In this document: positions 1 to 10,069 of the stretch, in pieces
Layout of the letters: the number at the start of each line of letters is the position of its first letter
Position numbering within the stretch: position 1 is the first letter of the stretch
NCBI RefSeq assembly: GCF_000754805.1
Contig: NZ_KN150731.1
Coordinates: forward strand, 3,769,886 to 3,833,885
DNA from: Yersinia frederiksenii ATCC 33641
GTDB taxonomy: Bacteria > Pseudomonadota > Gammaproteobacteria > Enterobacterales > Enterobacteriaceae
Length of the DNA stretch: 64,000 bases
Direction of reading: 5' to 3'
The notes under the pieces: generated by a model
Told to the model about the DNA's origin: nothing
What the model saw: only the letters and a program-made list of their open reading frames with translations
Databases searched by the model: none
Translations under genes and position numbers: made by a program

Positions 1-78
1 CTGGAACAAATTTACGGCATTCCGATGGGAATATTACCGCATCCGGCCGGTGGTGCGCCGGTAAGTTTCGTTTATTAA
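1..78 (+). CDS. fhuC: FhuC, ferric hydroxamate importer ATPase (C-terminal end only)
   Basis: Only the last 25 codons are in the window, reading in frame from the first base to a TAA at 76-78. The tail (ending GGAPVSFVY) fits the C-terminus of the FhuC ATPase. The strongest evidence is position: its stop overlaps the fhuD start in a TAATG and fhuB follows, giving the usual fhuCDB order. FhuC would power import of iron-hydroxamate siderophores such as ferrichrome through FhuB. The ATPase motifs lie upstream of the window. Confidence 0.85.
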   Translation: MEQIYGIPMGILPHPAGGAPVSFVY

Positions 79-1007
79 TGAAAGCCTATTTACCCATGGA
101 ACAGTCCCATTTGACAGCACCGGATCACACCCGGCGCAGACTACTCACCGCATTGGCATTATCGCCGTTACTCTATTCATTGCCGGGATGGGCAGTGAAC
201 CACCCTAAAGTTGATAGCCGCCGGGTGGTGGCACTGGAGTGGATGCCTGTTGAGCTACTGCTGGCTCTAGGGGTTACTCCCTACGGCGTGGCGGATATAC
301 ATACTTATCGTTTATGGGTGGAAGAGCCAGAACTGCCAGCCAGTGTCATTGATGTTGGGTTGCGCACAGAACCCAATTTGGAGTTGCTCCAGCAAATGGC
401 GCCGTCACTGATCCTGATGTCCGAAGGGTTTGGCCCCTCGCCAGAAAAACTCGCGCCTATCGCTCCTTCAATGAGTTTCTCTTTTAATAAAGAGGGCAGT
501 TCACCGCTGATAACAGGCAAAGACTCGTTGCGTGCGTTGGGTCAGCGTTTGGGGTTGGAAGCTGCGGCAGAACAACATATCAACGATTTTAACCACTTTA
601 TGCAAGCGGCTCGGCAGCGCCTATTTGATGATGGAAAAACATCATTATTGATGTTTACGCTATTAGATACTCGCCATGCCTTGATTATTGGGCAAGGTAG
701 CTTGTTCCAGGATGTATTAAACGAATTGAATATCAAAAACGCCTGGCAAGGTGAGACCAATCTCTGGGGCAGCACTGTAGTTGGTATTGAACGTTTAGCC
801 ACGATAAAACCGACCCGAGCAATTTGTTTTGTTCATGGTAATAGTGAAATGTTACAGCAGGTTAGCAATACGCCATTATGGCAATCAATGTCGTTTGTGC
901 GCCAAAACCAATTGCAGATACTGCCAGCAGCTTGGTTCTATGGCGCGACATTATCAGCTATGCGATTTGTGCGCCTCTTGGAGTCGGTTTGGGGTAAAAC
1001 TTCATGA
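78..1007 (+). CDS. fhuD: FhuD, periplasmic iron(III)-hydroxamate-binding protein
   Basis: This 309-residue protein is the substrate-binding component of the ferric hydroxamate ABC importer and carries ferrichrome-type siderophores to FhuB. A twin-arginine export signal (TRRRLLTALALSPLLYSLP, about residues 18-36) precedes a class III helical-backbone binding protein with the typical VVALEWMPVELLLALGVTPYGVAD start of the first lobe. It overlaps fhuC (TAATG) and fhuB (4 bp), so the three are translationally coupled. Length is close to E. coli FhuD. Fur control is expected but would act upstream of the window. Confidence 0.95.
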   Translation: MKAYLPMEQSHLTAPDHTRRRLLTALALSPLLYSLPGWAVNHPKVDSRRVVALEWMPVELLLALGVTPYGVADIHTYRLWVEEPELPASVIDVGLRTEPNLELLQQMAPSLILMSEGFGPSPEKLAPIAPSMSFSFNKEGSSPLITGKDSLRALGQRLGLEAAAEQHINDFNHFMQAARQRLFDDGKTSLLMFTLLDTRHALIIGQGSLFQDVLNELNIKNAWQGETNLWGSTVVGIERLATIKPTRAICFVHGNSEMLQQVSNTPLWQSMSFVRQNQLQILPAAWFYGATLSAMRFVRLLESVWGKTS

Positions 1008-3001
1008 TGGCCACGAACCTACGTAAAAGCTGGCTTATGCCTGCCTGCTTACTTATCTTGCTGCTGATTATCGCCGTGGCGCTGACACTGCATAATTTTA
1101 ATCAGGTATTACCAGCCGCGCTTTGGGGTACTGCTTTATGGCAACCCGACAGCGACGATGTGCGGCAAATGTTATTTCATTACAGCCAACTTCCCCGCTT
1201 GGCTGTAGCTCTGCTCACTGGTGCGGGATTGGGGCTGGTGGGCGTTTTGTTCCAGCAAGTATTACGTAACCCACTGGCTGAACCGGCAACTCTGGGCGTG
1301 GCTGCGGGGGCTCAGCTTGGCCTGACTGTTGCTACGTTGTGGATGTTTCCCGGTGGTGAACTGACCCGCCAACTGGCTGCTATGGCAGGCGGCATTATTA
1401 TTGGCGTACTGGTATTTGGCGTGGCTTGGGGCAAACGGATGTCGCCAGTAACGCTAATTTTGGCGGGGTTGGTGCTAGGGCTTTACTGTAGCGCGGTCAG
1501 TAATCTGCTGGCGCTCTTTAATTATGACCAACTGCAAGGGCTATTCCTCTGGAGCAGTGGTGCACTGAATCAGCAGGATTGGAGTACGGTGCAGTTTTTG
1601 CTACCCCGATTGCTAATCACCAGTGTCTTAGCGGCATTATTAATTCGCCCACTCACTTTGTTGGGGCTGGATGATGGTGTTGCTCGCAATCTGGGATTAG
1701 GGTTGTCATTGGCACGATTGAGTGCTTTGGGGCTGGCTATAATTTTCAGCGCCATGTTGGTTAACGCTGTTGGTGTGATTGGTTTTATCGGTCTATTCGC
1801 TCCGCTGTTGGCGAAAATTTTGGGTGCCAGACGGCTATCGCAGCGCTTGATTTTGGCCCCAATATTAGGGGCTTTGCTGCTCTGGGTTACGGATCAAAGT
1901 ATCCTCTGGCTGGCACAAGTTTGGCAAGAGATCCCGACGGGGGCAGCAACTGCGTTGATTGGCGCGCCGCTATTGCTATGGCTATTACCGCGCTTACATA
2001 GTGCAACCGCACCTAGCATGGATTTTGGCGACAATGTCCCGGCTGAGCGGCACCATTTGGTATGGTGGGTGAGCGGCGGTTTGCTGTTGCTACTGGCCGG
2101 GTTAACGCTGGCGCTGATGTTTGGTCGTGACAGCCAGGGCTGGAGTTGGATTTCTGGTGATAATGCTCAGGCGTTATTGCATTGGCGCTGGCCGCGGGTA
2201 TTGGCAGCATTAGCTGCCGGTATGATGCTGGCGGTGGCAGGAACATTAATCCAAAAACTGACGGGTAATCCAATGGCGAGCCCCGAAGTACTGGGTATTA
2301 GCTCCGGGGCTTCATTTGGCGTGGTGATAATGATGTTTATCGTGCCTGGCAATGCGCTGGCATGGCTGTTACCCGCCGGGAGCTTGGGAGCCGCGACCAC
2401 CTTATTACTGATTTTGGTGGTTGCTGGGCGAGGTGGGTTCTCTCCTGGCAGAATGTTATTGGCAGGGATCGCGCTGAGCACTGCCTTTACTACGGTGATT
2501 ACCATGTTGCTGGCCAGTGGTGATCCTCGGATGCGTGGTTTGCTGGCATGGATCTCCGGTTCTACCTATGGCGTTGATGGCCCACAGGCACTGAGTACCG
2601 GTTTCATCGCCTTGGCACTGATGGCTCTGGCACCCCTGTGCCGTCGCTGGCTCATGATTTTGCCGTTGGGCAGTGTGACAGCCAGGGCATTAGGAGTGGC
2701 ACTGGCTCCCAGCCGGTTAGCTATCTTACTGTTGGCGGCCACAATGACAGCAGCTGCCACGTTGACGGTGGGGCCGTTAAGCTTCGTCGGATTGATGGCT
2801 CCACATATGGCTCGTATGCTGGGCTTCCGCCGTGCTATTCCACAACTGTTTATCGCTGCTATTTTGGGTGGTTTGCTCATGGTCTTCGCCGATTGGTGCG
2901 GTCGGATGCTGCTATTCCCGAATCAGATCCCCGCGGGGTTGTTAGCTACTTTCATTGGCGCCCCCTATTTTGTTTATTTATTGCGTAAACAGGGGCGATA
3001 A
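1004..3001 (+). CDS. fhuB: FhuB, iron(III)-hydroxamate permease
   Basis: FhuB is the inner-membrane channel of the ferric hydroxamate importer. At 665 residues it is a fusion of two FecCD-type permease halves, the usual FhuB architecture, where most relatives use two copies of a single-length permease. Each half is rich in hydrophobic helices and carries the conserved N-terminal motif of the family (LAEPATLGVAAGA near residue 90, MASPEVLGISSGA near residue 425) plus a cytoplasmic glycine loop that contacts the ATPase (GFIGLFAPLLAK and SFVGLMAPHMAR). The start overlaps the fhuD stop (ATGA). A stem-loop follows the stop codon. Confidence 0.95.
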   Translation: MMATNLRKSWLMPACLLILLLIIAVALTLHNFNQVLPAALWGTALWQPDSDDVRQMLFHYSQLPRLAVALLTGAGLGLVGVLFQQVLRNPLAEPATLGVAAGAQLGLTVATLWMFPGGELTRQLAAMAGGIIIGVLVFGVAWGKRMSPVTLILAGLVLGLYCSAVSNLLALFNYDQLQGLFLWSSGALNQQDWSTVQFLLPRLLITSVLAALLIRPLTLLGLDDGVARNLGLGLSLARLSALGLAIIFSAMLVNAVGVIGFIGLFAPLLAKILGARRLSQRLILAPILGALLLWVTDQSILWLAQVWQEIPTGAATALIGAPLLLWLLPRLHSATAPSMDFGDNVPAERHHLVWWVSGGLLLLLAGLTLALMFGRDSQGWSWISGDNAQALLHWRWPRVLAALAAGMMLAVAGTLIQKLTGNPMASPEVLGISSGASFGVVIMMFIVPGNALAWLLPAGSLGAATTLLLILVVAGRGGFSPGRMLLAGIALSTAFTTVITMLLASGDPRMRGLLAWISGSTYGVDGPQALSTGFIALALMALAPLCRRWLMILPLGSVTARALGVALAPSRLAILLLAATMTAAATLTVGPLSFVGLMAPHMARMLGFRRAIPQLFIAAILGGLLMVFADWCGRMLLFPNQIPAGLLATFIGAPYFVYLLRKQGR

Positions 3002-3014
3002 CAGCATATTATCG

Positions 3015-3047
3015 ATAGACACTTACCCATGCGGGGTAGGTGTCTAT
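3015..3047 (+). terminator. Stem-loop after fhuB
   Basis: A long inverted repeat (ATAGACAC-TTACCC paired with GGGTAGGTGTCTAT, small loop) begins 14 bases after the fhuB stop. It is followed by an AT-rich TTAATAAG rather than a clean T run, so it is a probable but not ideal intrinsic terminator of fhuCDB. Confidence 0.6.
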
Positions 3048-3255
3048 TTAATAAGAGGTATTGCACACCTATATCTTTATGCTAATGTAAAAATAATCAA
3101 CAAAATCTCTGTTGGTTATTCTTATGTTAATCACAATCTAATTTATTGAGATATTATTTAGTTAATAAATACAGCTTATTTTGCTGTTTTTCCTTGTTTA
3201 TTTTATAAAGTAACTTGTGGGTGAGTTAGTGATGATTATATTAGAGGGATATAAT

Positions 3256-3567
3256 ATGACTGAAATAAATTATGAGGAACACAATTATAGATTTAATAAT
3301 GTTGAAAGGAAAGGTATTACCAGAACGGTATTAATTTATAGCTTATTCGTTTTAATCTTTGGCATATTACTCAATGCCGATATATTGACTGATTTTTTAG
3401 CTATTTTTTCAAATGCTATTCAACCGGTAATCAATAGCATAGTCAATCATTGTCCAATTGAGGTTGAAATTCCATCTATTCCTATGGGGCCGAGTTGGAA
3501 TGGTAGTAACGGTAATGCGTCACAATATATTGAGATACCTGAGTTGCGTAATAATATTAATCGATAG
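3256..3567 (+). CDS. Small orphan membrane protein of unknown function
   Basis: This is an open frame of 103 codons that I do not recognise. I chose the ATG at 3256 because GAGGGATATAAT precedes it at good spacing; an in-frame start at 3217 is possible. The N-terminus is charged and asparagine-rich, then one hydrophobic helix (about residues 25-50, VLIYSLFVLIFGILLNADIL) and a polar proline/asparagine-rich C-terminal tail, so it is probably a single-pass membrane protein. The gene is much more AT-rich than fhuB and hemL on either side, which suggests acquired DNA. It stands alone between two hairpins. No function can be assigned. Confidence 0.5.
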   Translation: MTEINYEEHNYRFNNVERKGITRTVLIYSLFVLIFGILLNADILTDFLAIFSNAIQPVINSIVNHCPIEVEIPSIPMGPSWNGSNGNASQYIEIPELRNNINR

Positions 3568-3608
3568 TAAATTTAATCTGTATTTTTTAGAAGGCATGAT
3601 TTTATTTT

Positions 3609-3638
3609 TAACCATCTCCTAGATTCAGAAGATGGTTA
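3609..3638. terminator. Inverted repeat between the orphan gene and hemL
   Basis: TAACCATCT at 3609 pairs with AGATGGTTA at 3630. It sits between the convergent orphan gene and hemL. Neither strand has a good T run after the stem, so its role as a terminator is uncertain. Confidence 0.4.
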
Positions 3639-3653
3639 AAATAGTCATTGATA

Positions 3654-4934
3654 TTACAGTTGAGCGAAGCACCGACGAGCTGCATCTACAGTCTTCTGAA
3701 TATCTTCTTTGCTGTGCGCAACTGACATAAAACCAGCTTCAAAAGCAGATGGTGCCAGATAAACACCTTCTTCTAGCATCAGATGGAAGAAGCGCTTGAA
3801 ACGTTCAACATCACAATTCATTACATCCTGATAGCAGGTCACGGTTTCGGCATTGGTAAAGAATATACCGAACATCCCGCCGACATGATTAACCACCAAT
3901 GGAATATTCTCGGCTTTTGCGGCATGTAGCAGACCACTAGCCAGTGAGTCGGTCAACTCTGTCAGGGTTTCATGAATACCTACCTGAGCGACCTCAGTTA
4001 GACAAGCAAAACCTGCAGCCATTGCGATTGGGTTACCAGAGAGAGTGCCAGCCTGATAAACCGGGCCTGTTGGTGCCAGTGCATCCATCACATCACGACG
4101 GCCACCGAACGCACCGACTGGCATACCACCACCGATGATTTTACCCAGACAGGTCAGGTCAGGGATAACGTCGTAATAGTCTTGCGCCCCGGCTAAGGCC
4201 ACACGAAAACCGGTCATGACCTCATCAATGATCAGTAGCGCGCCAAATTCATCACAGAGTGCGCGCAGGCCTGAGAGGAACCCCGGCAATGGTGGCACAC
4301 AATTCATATTACCGGCGACAGGCTCGACAATAATACAGGCGACTTCTTGTGGATACTGCTCAAAGGCTTCGCGCACCGAGGCAAGGTCGTTATAGGTACA
4401 GGTCAACGTGTGTTTGGCGAAATCAGCGGGTACACCCGGTGAGTTTGGTTGACCGAGGGTCAGAGCGCCGGAGCCAGCTTTAACCAGCAGGCAATCTGCA
4501 TGGCCGTGGTAGCAGCCTTCAAACTTGATAATCTTATCGCGGCCAGTGAAACCGCGAGCCAGACGAATAGCACTCATGGTCGCTTCAGTGCCGGAGTTAA
4601 CCATCCGTACCATATCCATGGTTGGCACTAAATTTGTGACTAACTCAGCCATTTTGACTTCCATTTCGGTTGGCGCGCCAAAGCTCAGCCCGCGCTCGAC
4701 GGCTTCAATCACGGCCTGACGAATTGCCGGATGATTGTGGCCTAAGACCATCGGTCCCCAGGAGCCAACATAATCAATATAGGCTTTACCATCCACATCA
4801 AATAGATAAGCCCCATCAGCACGTTCAATAAATAGTGGCACGCCACCGACACCGGTGAATGCACGCACTGGAGAGTTAACCCCGCCTGGGATCAACTGTT
4901 TTGCCTGGGCATACAGACTTTCGGATTTACTCAT
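3654..4934 (-). CDS. hemL: Glutamate-1-semialdehyde 2,1-aminomutase
   Basis: HemL converts glutamate-1-semialdehyde to 5-aminolevulinate with pyridoxal phosphate, the last step of the C5 route feeding heme and siroheme synthesis in the cytoplasm. The 426-residue length is standard. It begins [23 protein letters not shown], shows the class III aminotransferase [10 protein letters not shown] segment and the PLP lysine in [17 protein letters not shown]. It is a single gene transcribed toward fhuB, with a divergent arrangement to clcA across about 280 bp that must hold both promoters. Confidence 0.97.
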   Translation of the reverse strand: MSKSESLYAQAKQLIPGGVNSPVRAFTGVGGVPLFIERADGAYLFDVDGKAYIDYVGSWGPMVLGHNHPAIRQAVIEAVERGLSFGAPTEMEVKMAELVTNLVPTMDMVRMVNSGTEATMSAIRLARGFTGRDKIIKFEGCYHGHADCLLVKAGSGALTLGQPNSPGVPADFAKHTLTCTYNDLASVREAFEQYPQEVACIIVEPVAGNMNCVPPLPGFLSGLRALCDEFGALLIIDEVMTGFRVALAGAQDYYDVIPDLTCLGKIIGGGMPVGAFGGRRDVMDALAPTGPVYQAGTLSGNPIAMAAGFACLTEVAQVGIHETLTELTDSLASGLLHAAKAENIPLVVNHVGGMFGIFFTNAETVTCYQDVMNCDVERFKRFFHLMLEEGVYLAPSAFEAGFMSVAHSKEDIQKTVDAARRCFAQL

Positions 4935-5212
4935 AAACGGGCTCCTGAATTGGGCTTGGTGACATTAGTGTTAGTAACATCAGCCTTAGTAATAAAGAAT
5001 GCGGCTTATTCTAAAGAACTGGCTGCGGTTATCAAATGATTGGGCGTATTTAACTGCAAGCTTGCGTAACGTGCCGCAAATTGGATCTATGGCGGTTTAC
5101 AGGATCGGCTCGTTTTATCGGCGTTTAAGCAAGCACATTATGGCGGTGTAGGCTAGAATCAGCCTATCGCGCATTTGTATTACTTATTGTTTAACTGACA
5201 AGTATATAAACC

Positions 5213-6649
5213 ATGACTGATTCAACGCAGAATATATCCGCTCAAAACGTTCCTGAACTTAAACGTGGCCGCTTTATTAATGCATTGGTTAACCGCGACA
5301 AAACTCCCTTAGTGATTCTTATCATGGCCGCCCTCGTCGGCGTAGTGACTGGCTTATTGGGGGTTGGATTTGATCGTGGTGTTGATTGGATTACGCAACA
5401 AAGACTGGCAACCCTGGCTAAAGTGGCGGATGTTGCCATTTTTGTTTGGCCGCTGGCTTTTATTATATCGGCTCTACTGGCAATGGTTGGGTATTTCTTA
5501 GTGCGCCGTTTTGCGCCGGAAGCCGGTGGTTCAGGGATACCGGAAATTGAGGGGGCAATGGAAGAGATGCGCCCGGTTCGTTGGTGGCGGGTCATTCCGG
5601 TTAAGTTCATTGGTGGGCTGGGTACGTTAGGGGCTGGCATGGTGTTAGGCCGAGAAGGACCGATGGTGCAAATGGGGGGGAATAGTGGGCGGATGATTGT
5701 CGATATTTTCCGTTTACGTAGCCCTGAAGCGCGCCACTCATTATTGGCAACCGGTGCTGCTGCTGGGCTCTCTGCGGCTTTTAATGCTCCGCTGGCCGGG
5801 ATTTTATTCGTCATTGAAGAGATGCGCTCGCAGTTTCGCTATAGTCTGGTGTCAATCAAAGCAGTATTTGTTGGTGTTATTACCTCGACCATTGTTTACC
5901 GCTATTTTAATGGTGAAAGGGCGGTTATCGATGTGGGTAAGCTCAGTGATGTCCCACTGAATACCCTGTGGCTCTATTTGTTGCTGGGCATTATTTTCGG
6001 TGCTGTTGGTGTGATGTTCAACGCGCTGATATTTCGTACACAAGATATGTTTATGCGTTTCCACGGTGGCGATTGGCGCAAACTGGTATTGATCGGTGGC
6101 CTGCTGGGGGGAATGTGTGGTTTATTGACATTGATTCATGGCGATGCAGTGGGCGGCGGTTTTGCATTAATCCCAATTGCGGTAGCCGGTAATTTTAGTG
6201 TTGGCATGTTGCTGTTCATTTTTATTGCCAGGGTGATCACCACTTTGCTGTGCTTTGGCTCTGGTGCGCCAGGGGGAATATTTGCACCGATGCTGGCTTT
6301 AGGCACCATTTTGGGAACCGCCTTTGGCTTATCCTGCGCACATTTTTTCCCGCAATACAGTATTGATGCTGGCACTTTCGCCATTGCCGGAATGGGCGCA
6401 CTGTTTGCCGCTTCGGTACGTGCTCCCCTGACAGGGATCGTGCTGGTACTGGAGATGACTGATAATTATCAGCTCATTTTGCCGATGATTGTGACTTGTC
6501 TAGGAGCAACCCTGTTAGCTCAGTTTATGGGGGGTAAGCCCTTGTATTCAGCTATTTTAGCCCGCACATTACAAAGACAAGAGCAGGCAGCAAACGAGGC
6601 TGCGGCGCAACAAGCAGTAGTTGAAAGTCCCGCTCAAACAGGTAGATAA
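5213..6649 (+). CDS. clcA: ClcA, H+/Cl- exchange transporter
   Basis: ClcA exchanges two chloride ions for one proton across the inner membrane and supports extreme acid resistance. All three selectivity-filter signatures of the CLC family are present: GSGIPE (near residue 106), GREGP with the external gating glutamate (near 148), and [11 protein letters not shown] (near 355). The internal proton-transfer glutamate lies in FVIEEM near 203. The protein is 478 residues, slightly longer than E. coli ClcA. It is divergent from hemL and upstream of erpA, as in E. coli. Confidence 0.96.
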   Translation: MTDSTQNISAQNVPELKRGRFINALVNRDKTPLVILIMAALVGVVTGLLGVGFDRGVDWITQQRLATLAKVADVAIFVWPLAFIISALLAMVGYFLVRRFAPEAGGSGIPEIEGAMEEMRPVRWWRVIPVKFIGGLGTLGAGMVLGREGPMVQMGGNSGRMIVDIFRLRSPEARHSLLATGAAAGLSAAFNAPLAGILFVIEEMRSQFRYSLVSIKAVFVGVITSTIVYRYFNGERAVIDVGKLSDVPLNTLWLYLLLGIIFGAVGVMFNALIFRTQDMFMRFHGGDWRKLVLIGGLLGGMCGLLTLIHGDAVGGGFALIPIAVAGNFSVGMLLFIFIARVITTLLCFGSGAPGGIFAPMLALGTILGTAFGLSCAHFFPQYSIDAGTFAIAGMGALFAASVRAPLTGIVLVLEMTDNYQLILPMIVTCLGATLLAQFMGGKPLYSAILARTLQRQEQAANEAAAQQAVVESPAQTGR

Positions 6650-6798
6650 TATATAACATTGGCCAGCAATACTTGAATGAAATACTCAGGTATTAGATAA
6701 TTGATAAATAGGCCCGTTATCTTTTTAAAGTATATTGGCTATAGATCAGGCTGCCATTGTAGTAACCTGCAACTCGAACACCGGTTGGGAGTAATAGT

Positions 6799-7143
6799 AT
6801 GAGCGACGAAACAGTACTGCCCCTGCAGTTTACCGAGGCGGCGGCAAAAAAAGTTAAACTGCTGATTTCAGATGAGGAAAATCCAAATCTGAAGCTGAGG
6901 GTTTACATTACCGGTGGCGGATGCAGTGGGTTTCAGTACGGCTTTACCTTTGATGATCAAATCAACGATGGCGATATGACCATTGAAAAACAAGGTGTTG
7001 AGCTGGTTGTTGATCCAATGAGCCTACAATATCTGGTCGGCGGTGCAGTAGATTACACCGAAGGGTTAGAAGGCTCGCGTTTTATCGTGACGAACCCGAA
7101 TGCGAAGAGTACCTGCGGGTGCGGCTCTTCTTTCAGTATCTAA
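6799..7143 (+). CDS. erpA: ErpA, iron-sulfur cluster insertion protein
   Basis: ErpA is an A-type carrier that delivers Fe-S clusters to apoproteins, including the IspG/IspH isoprenoid enzymes. The 114-residue protein has the three invariant cysteines of the HesB/IscA family: one in [11 protein letters not shown] and two in the C-terminal [14 protein letters not shown] lies upstream of the ATG at 6799. A bidirectional terminator follows. It appears monocistronic; an iron-sulfur responsive promoter is known for erpA in E. coli but I could not identify a site here. Confidence 0.96.
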   Translation: MSDETVLPLQFTEAAAKKVKLLISDEENPNLKLRVYITGGGCSGFQYGFTFDDQINDGDMTIEKQGVELVVDPMSLQYLVGGAVDYTEGLEGSRFIVTNPNAKSTCGCGSSFSI

Positions 7144-7212
7144 TTTATCCTTCGCTGTTGGCGCTATAGCCCCAATGACTTTGGACATAAATCTGCTGTT
7201 CAATATTCGATA

Positions 7213-7245
7213 AAAAAACCGCAACTTTTAAAGCTGCGGTTTTTT
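7213..7245. terminator. Bidirectional terminator between erpA and the small secreted-protein gene
   Basis: AAAAAACCGCA at 7213 pairs with TGCGGTTTTTT at 7235. The A run and T run flank a GC stem, so it can stop transcripts from both convergent genes. Confidence 0.88.
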
Positions 7246-7256
7246 ACATCTAACTT

Positions 7257-7559
7257 TTACCATTCTACAGTAATCAATTGCACTGTTGGGTCGCCACTGG
7301 TTTTGCTCAGTAGCGAGCTATCTGGTGCAATAAAGGAATGGCTAATGATAGGTTCTGTAATCAATCCATTCCCTCTATTACATTGTATTTGTGGATAATT
7401 CCTTTTCAGGCTATTAGCCAGGTATTTATTTTGACTTGGTGATTGCACCTGACAAGATGACACGATAGTCAGGTTTAAATCTATTGTGCCGCTTAGCCCC
7501 TGGGCCAGCGACGGACTGGCAAATAATGCCAGCCAAAAATAAAACATTAAGTATTTCAT
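7257..7559 (-). CDS. Small exported protein resembling a pilin/spore-coat-U type domain
   Basis: An open frame of 100 codons from the ATG at 7559 (an ATG five codons earlier, at 7574, is possible). Residues 1-18 form a clear signal peptide ending PSLAQ. The mature part starts LSGTIDLNLTIVSSCQV, the first-strand pattern of pilin-like domains with a cysteine about 15 residues in, has a second cysteine in IQCNRGNG, and ends in alternating hydrophobics (VQLITVEW) like a C-terminal beta strand. This suggests a minor Csu/spore-coat-U type subunit, but it is shorter than usual and has no chaperone or usher beside it. Function is not known; it may be a remnant. Confidence 0.5.
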   Translation of the reverse strand: MKYLMFYFWLALFASPSLAQGLSGTIDLNLTIVSSCQVQSPSQNKYLANSLKRNYPQIQCNRGNGLITEPIISHSFIAPDSSLLSKTSGDPTVQLITVEW

Positions 7560-7613
7560 AATTATCAACAGCATGTATAACAGCGGTATCCCACTCAGTC
7601 AGCTAAATGGGGA

Positions 7614-7715
7614 TATTCTGCTTTCTTGACGCTACAGCGTTGTTAGCGGCACTCACTCGCCCAAATCACTTACTTGGGTAAATTGATAGGGAGCAAGTTT
7701 GATTTATATATCGGC
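7614..7715. repeat. Degenerate ERIC-like element
   Basis: The segment TTGTTAGCGGCACTCACTCG at 7640 followed by CAAATCACTTACTTGGGTAA matches the central part of better ERIC copies at 27.0 and 38.0 kb in this window. The ends are eroded, so boundaries are approximate. It lies in the 316-bp stretch (7560-7875) between two minus-strand genes. I see nothing else there except AT-rich sequence that may hold the promoter of the small exported gene. Confidence 0.6.
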
Positions 7716-7875
7716 TAATTATTTAAAAACTTGAAGATTTATAGCGCCAATACATTTAAATCGTCAACCGTTGCTCCCCTGTCGTTATAAAAACGAGAGT
7801 TATGGGGTATCAGAGTGATTTATGAATTGTACACAAATTAACCCAATTAGAGAATATCCAATTTTCTGCGGTGCT

Positions 7876-8490
7876 TTAATGCTCTATCTCAAAGGTCGGC
7901 AGCTTTAAACGCCAGCGAATAGCCGCCAGCCTGATACCTAAGGTTATAACCATGCCCAGCATCATTGCTTGCTGTAATGGCATGCCAAAAGTATAAAACG
8001 CCGTCGCATGAACGATGCCACCAATAATACAGGCGGTGGCATAAATTTCAGTACGCAGGATCATTGGGATCTCGCGAGCTAAAACGTCGCGGATAATCCC
8101 ACCACCAACACCAGTGATAACCCCCATACAAATAGCCACCAGCGGGCTGGCTCCGGCAGCAAAGGCTTTATTGACCCCAATGCCCACAAATACCGCCAGA
8201 CCAATGGCATCCAGCACTGGCAGGATCCATTTAGGTGTTCGCCGTGGTTGGCGTACCAGCAAAATCGTTGCCAGGCAGGTTACCATTGCAACAACCAGGT
8301 CTGTAGGATCTTTCACCCAAAATACTGGGCCATTGGCTAAGGCCATGTCGCGTATCGTACCCCCACCGACGGCGGTGACCACCCCCAAAACCAACACACC
8401 AAAAGGGTCCATGCGCAACTTGCCCGCCAGTAACACCCCGGAGATAGCAAATACCGCAGTACCTAAAATATCCAGCCAATAGACCAGCAT
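7876..8490 (-). CDS. yadS: YadS, TRIC-type inner-membrane channel family protein
   Basis: A polytopic membrane protein of 204 residues made of two glycine-rich UPF0126/TRIC repeats, each with three helices. The repeat signature GVVTAVGGGTIRDM recurs as GVITGVGGGIIRDVL. Bacterial TRIC homologues form trimeric cation channels; the E. coli role is not settled. I chose the ATG at 8490 ([14 protein letters not shown]), which matches YadS and overlaps the btuF stop as TAATG, rather than an upstream in-frame start. It is the last gene of the mtnN-btuF-yadS operon. Confidence 0.93.
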   Translation of the reverse strand: MLVYWLDILGTAVFAISGVLLAGKLRMDPFGVLVLGVVTAVGGGTIRDMALANGPVFWVKDPTDLVVAMVTCLATILLVRQPRRTPKWILPVLDAIGLAVFVGIGVNKAFAAGASPLVAICMGVITGVGGGIIRDVLAREIPMILRTEIYATACIIGGIVHATAFYTFGMPLQQAMMLGMVITLGIRLAAIRWRLKLPTFEIEH

Positions 8491-9368
8491 TAATGTGACT
8501 CCGCCACAGTAGATGGGAGGCTGGCCATTTGCTGGCACAGCTGTTTCGCGGCGAGCACAATACGTGGACCGGCGCGATTAAACCAGTCCTCATTAAGTGC
8601 TATCACAGGTACTGCAAGTTGTGGCCGCCAGAAAGTATTGATGTTCTCGGTCTGAGACCCATCGCCACTGACTACGATTACCTGTGGTTTGCGGATTATC
8701 ACTTGTTCACGGCTGACCTGCGGCCAGGGCACCCGACTATGGGCAAAAATATTCTCACCGCCACACAGGGAGATTACTTCACTCTGCAATGTATGAGCTG
8801 AACTGGTAAACAGCGGTTGCGTACCAAATTGCAGGAAAGTCCGTAGTGGTTGACTGCGGGTATTATGGCTACGCAACTCTACAACCTGTAGGCGCAATTG
8901 TTCAGCCGCCTGATGTGCTTGTTCAGGGTGTGGGCTGTATTGCGCCAGTTTATCCAGATCATCTGCAATCTGATTAATATTTACCGGATCAGAATAAAAG
9001 ATCGGAATACCAAAGGACGCCAGTTGCTCCAATGGGCGCTGTGGATTACCACCTCGCCAGGCGAGGATCAAATCTGGCTTTAATGCCAAAATCCGTTCTA
9101 CATTCACCCCTTGCCAAGAAGCCACATGCTCAAGCTTTTTAGCCGCTTCCGGATAGTCTGAGTAAGCACTTACTGCAATGAGTTTGTCTCCTAGCCCAGC
9201 GGCATAGGCCAATTCTGTGGTACTGGGTGATAAACTGATAATCCGCTCTACAGCCATAGCGCGTGACATAAGCGCGCTCAGTATCAATAGGCCAAGCAAC
9301 AATATGATTGCGGCTTGTGGCCGGATTATTGCTGCTCGCGGCGGAGAGAAAAGAGTGAGCCGCACCAT
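8490..9368 (-). CDS. btuF: BtuF, vitamin B12-binding periplasmic protein
   Basis: BtuF captures cobalamin delivered by BtuB and presents it to the BtuCD importer. The protein has 292 residues: an N-terminal signal-anchor-like hydrophobic stretch (about 16-38), then a class III binding fold beginning [20 protein letters not shown]. The [18 protein letters not shown] segment fits cobalamin-type binding proteins. Start and stop overlap mtnN and yadS (TAATG at each junction), so the three are translationally coupled as in E. coli. Confidence 0.95.
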   Translation of the reverse strand: MVRLTLFSPPRAAIIRPQAAIILLLGLLILSALMSRAMAVERIISLSPSTTELAYAAGLGDKLIAVSAYSDYPEAAKKLEHVASWQGVNVERILALKPDLILAWRGGNPQRPLEQLASFGIPIFYSDPVNINQIADDLDKLAQYSPHPEQAHQAAEQLRLQVVELRSHNTRSQPLRTFLQFGTQPLFTSSAHTLQSEVISLCGGENIFAHSRVPWPQVSREQVIIRKPQVIVVSGDGSQTENINTFWRPQLAVPVIALNEDWFNRAGPRIVLAAKQLCQQMASLPSTVAESH

Positions 9369-10069
9369 TAACCGCGTTGCGCCAACTGGGTTAACATTGC
9401 TTCGATCATCAATGTCGACTGCTTAGCCGCGACGACCAGGAACTCCTCAAAACTAAGATGGGACTCTTGGTCTGCCACATCCGAAATGGCGCGTACGACA
9501 ACGAAAGGAGTTTTAAATAGATGGCAAACATGGCCAATAGCCGCAGCTTCCATTTCAACAGCGGCAACTGTCGGGAAAGTCTCACGGATGCGAGTCAGAG
9601 GCGCGGCACCATTAATAAAGGCATCACCGCTGCAAATTAGGCCGCGTACTGCATTTAAATTCAATTGGCCGATGCAAGTCTCTGCCAGGGCAATCAGGTC
9701 AGTGTCGGCAACGAAAGCCGCTGGGCAACCGGCCATTTGGCCTGGTTCATAGCCAAAAGCAGTTACATCGGCATCGTGATAACGAACTTCAGTAGAAATC
9801 ACGATATCGCCCACTTTTAAGTCAGAGGCTAAGCCACCTGCTGAGCCGGTGTTGATAACAACATCGGGTTGGCAATGCTCGAGCAGCAAAGTGGTGCCCA
9901 TGGCCGCAGAGACTTTACCGATACCGGATTTCAGTAAAGCGACATCCACACCATTGAGCTGCCCAGTGTAAATCTCACAGCCTGCACGTGCGAAGGTTTG
10001 GCGATTCTCAATTTTGCCACGCAGTAACGTGACTTCTTCTTCCATCGCACCAATAATTCCTACTTTCAT
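9368..10069 (-). CDS. mtnN: 5'-methylthioadenosine/S-adenosylhomocysteine nucleosidase
   Basis: MtnN hydrolyses methylthioadenosine, S-adenosylhomocysteine and 5'-deoxyadenosine to adenine and the ribosyl product. This clears inhibitors of SAM-dependent enzymes and feeds methionine salvage and LuxS signalling. The 233-residue length is standard. It starts [13 protein letters not shown] with a catalytic-region glutamate, has the purine-binding [12 protein letters not shown] segment and the catalytic aspartate in RAISDVAD. It is the first gene of the operon with btuF and yadS and is divergent from dgt across about 230 bp. Confidence 0.97.
   Translation of the reverse strand: MKVGIIGAMEEEVTLLRGKIENRQTFARAGCEIYTGQLNGVDVALLKSGIGKVSAAMGTTLLLEHCQPDVVINTGSAGGLASDLKVGDIVISTEVRYHDADVTAFGYEPGQMAGCPAAFVADTDLIALAETCIGQLNLNAVRGLICSGDAFINGAAPLTRIRETFPTVAAVEMEAAAIGHVCHLFKTPFVVVRAISDVADQESHLSFEEFLVVAAKQSTLMIEAMLTQLAQRG

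Noticed and set aside
5242-5814. 190-codon open frame antisense to clcA
   Set aside because: It is a shadow of the well-conserved clcA frame; its translation is low-complexity (Pro, Ala, Ser, Thr) and has no recognisable family. The same applies to other long antisense frames over fhuB, relA, eno and cysIJ.
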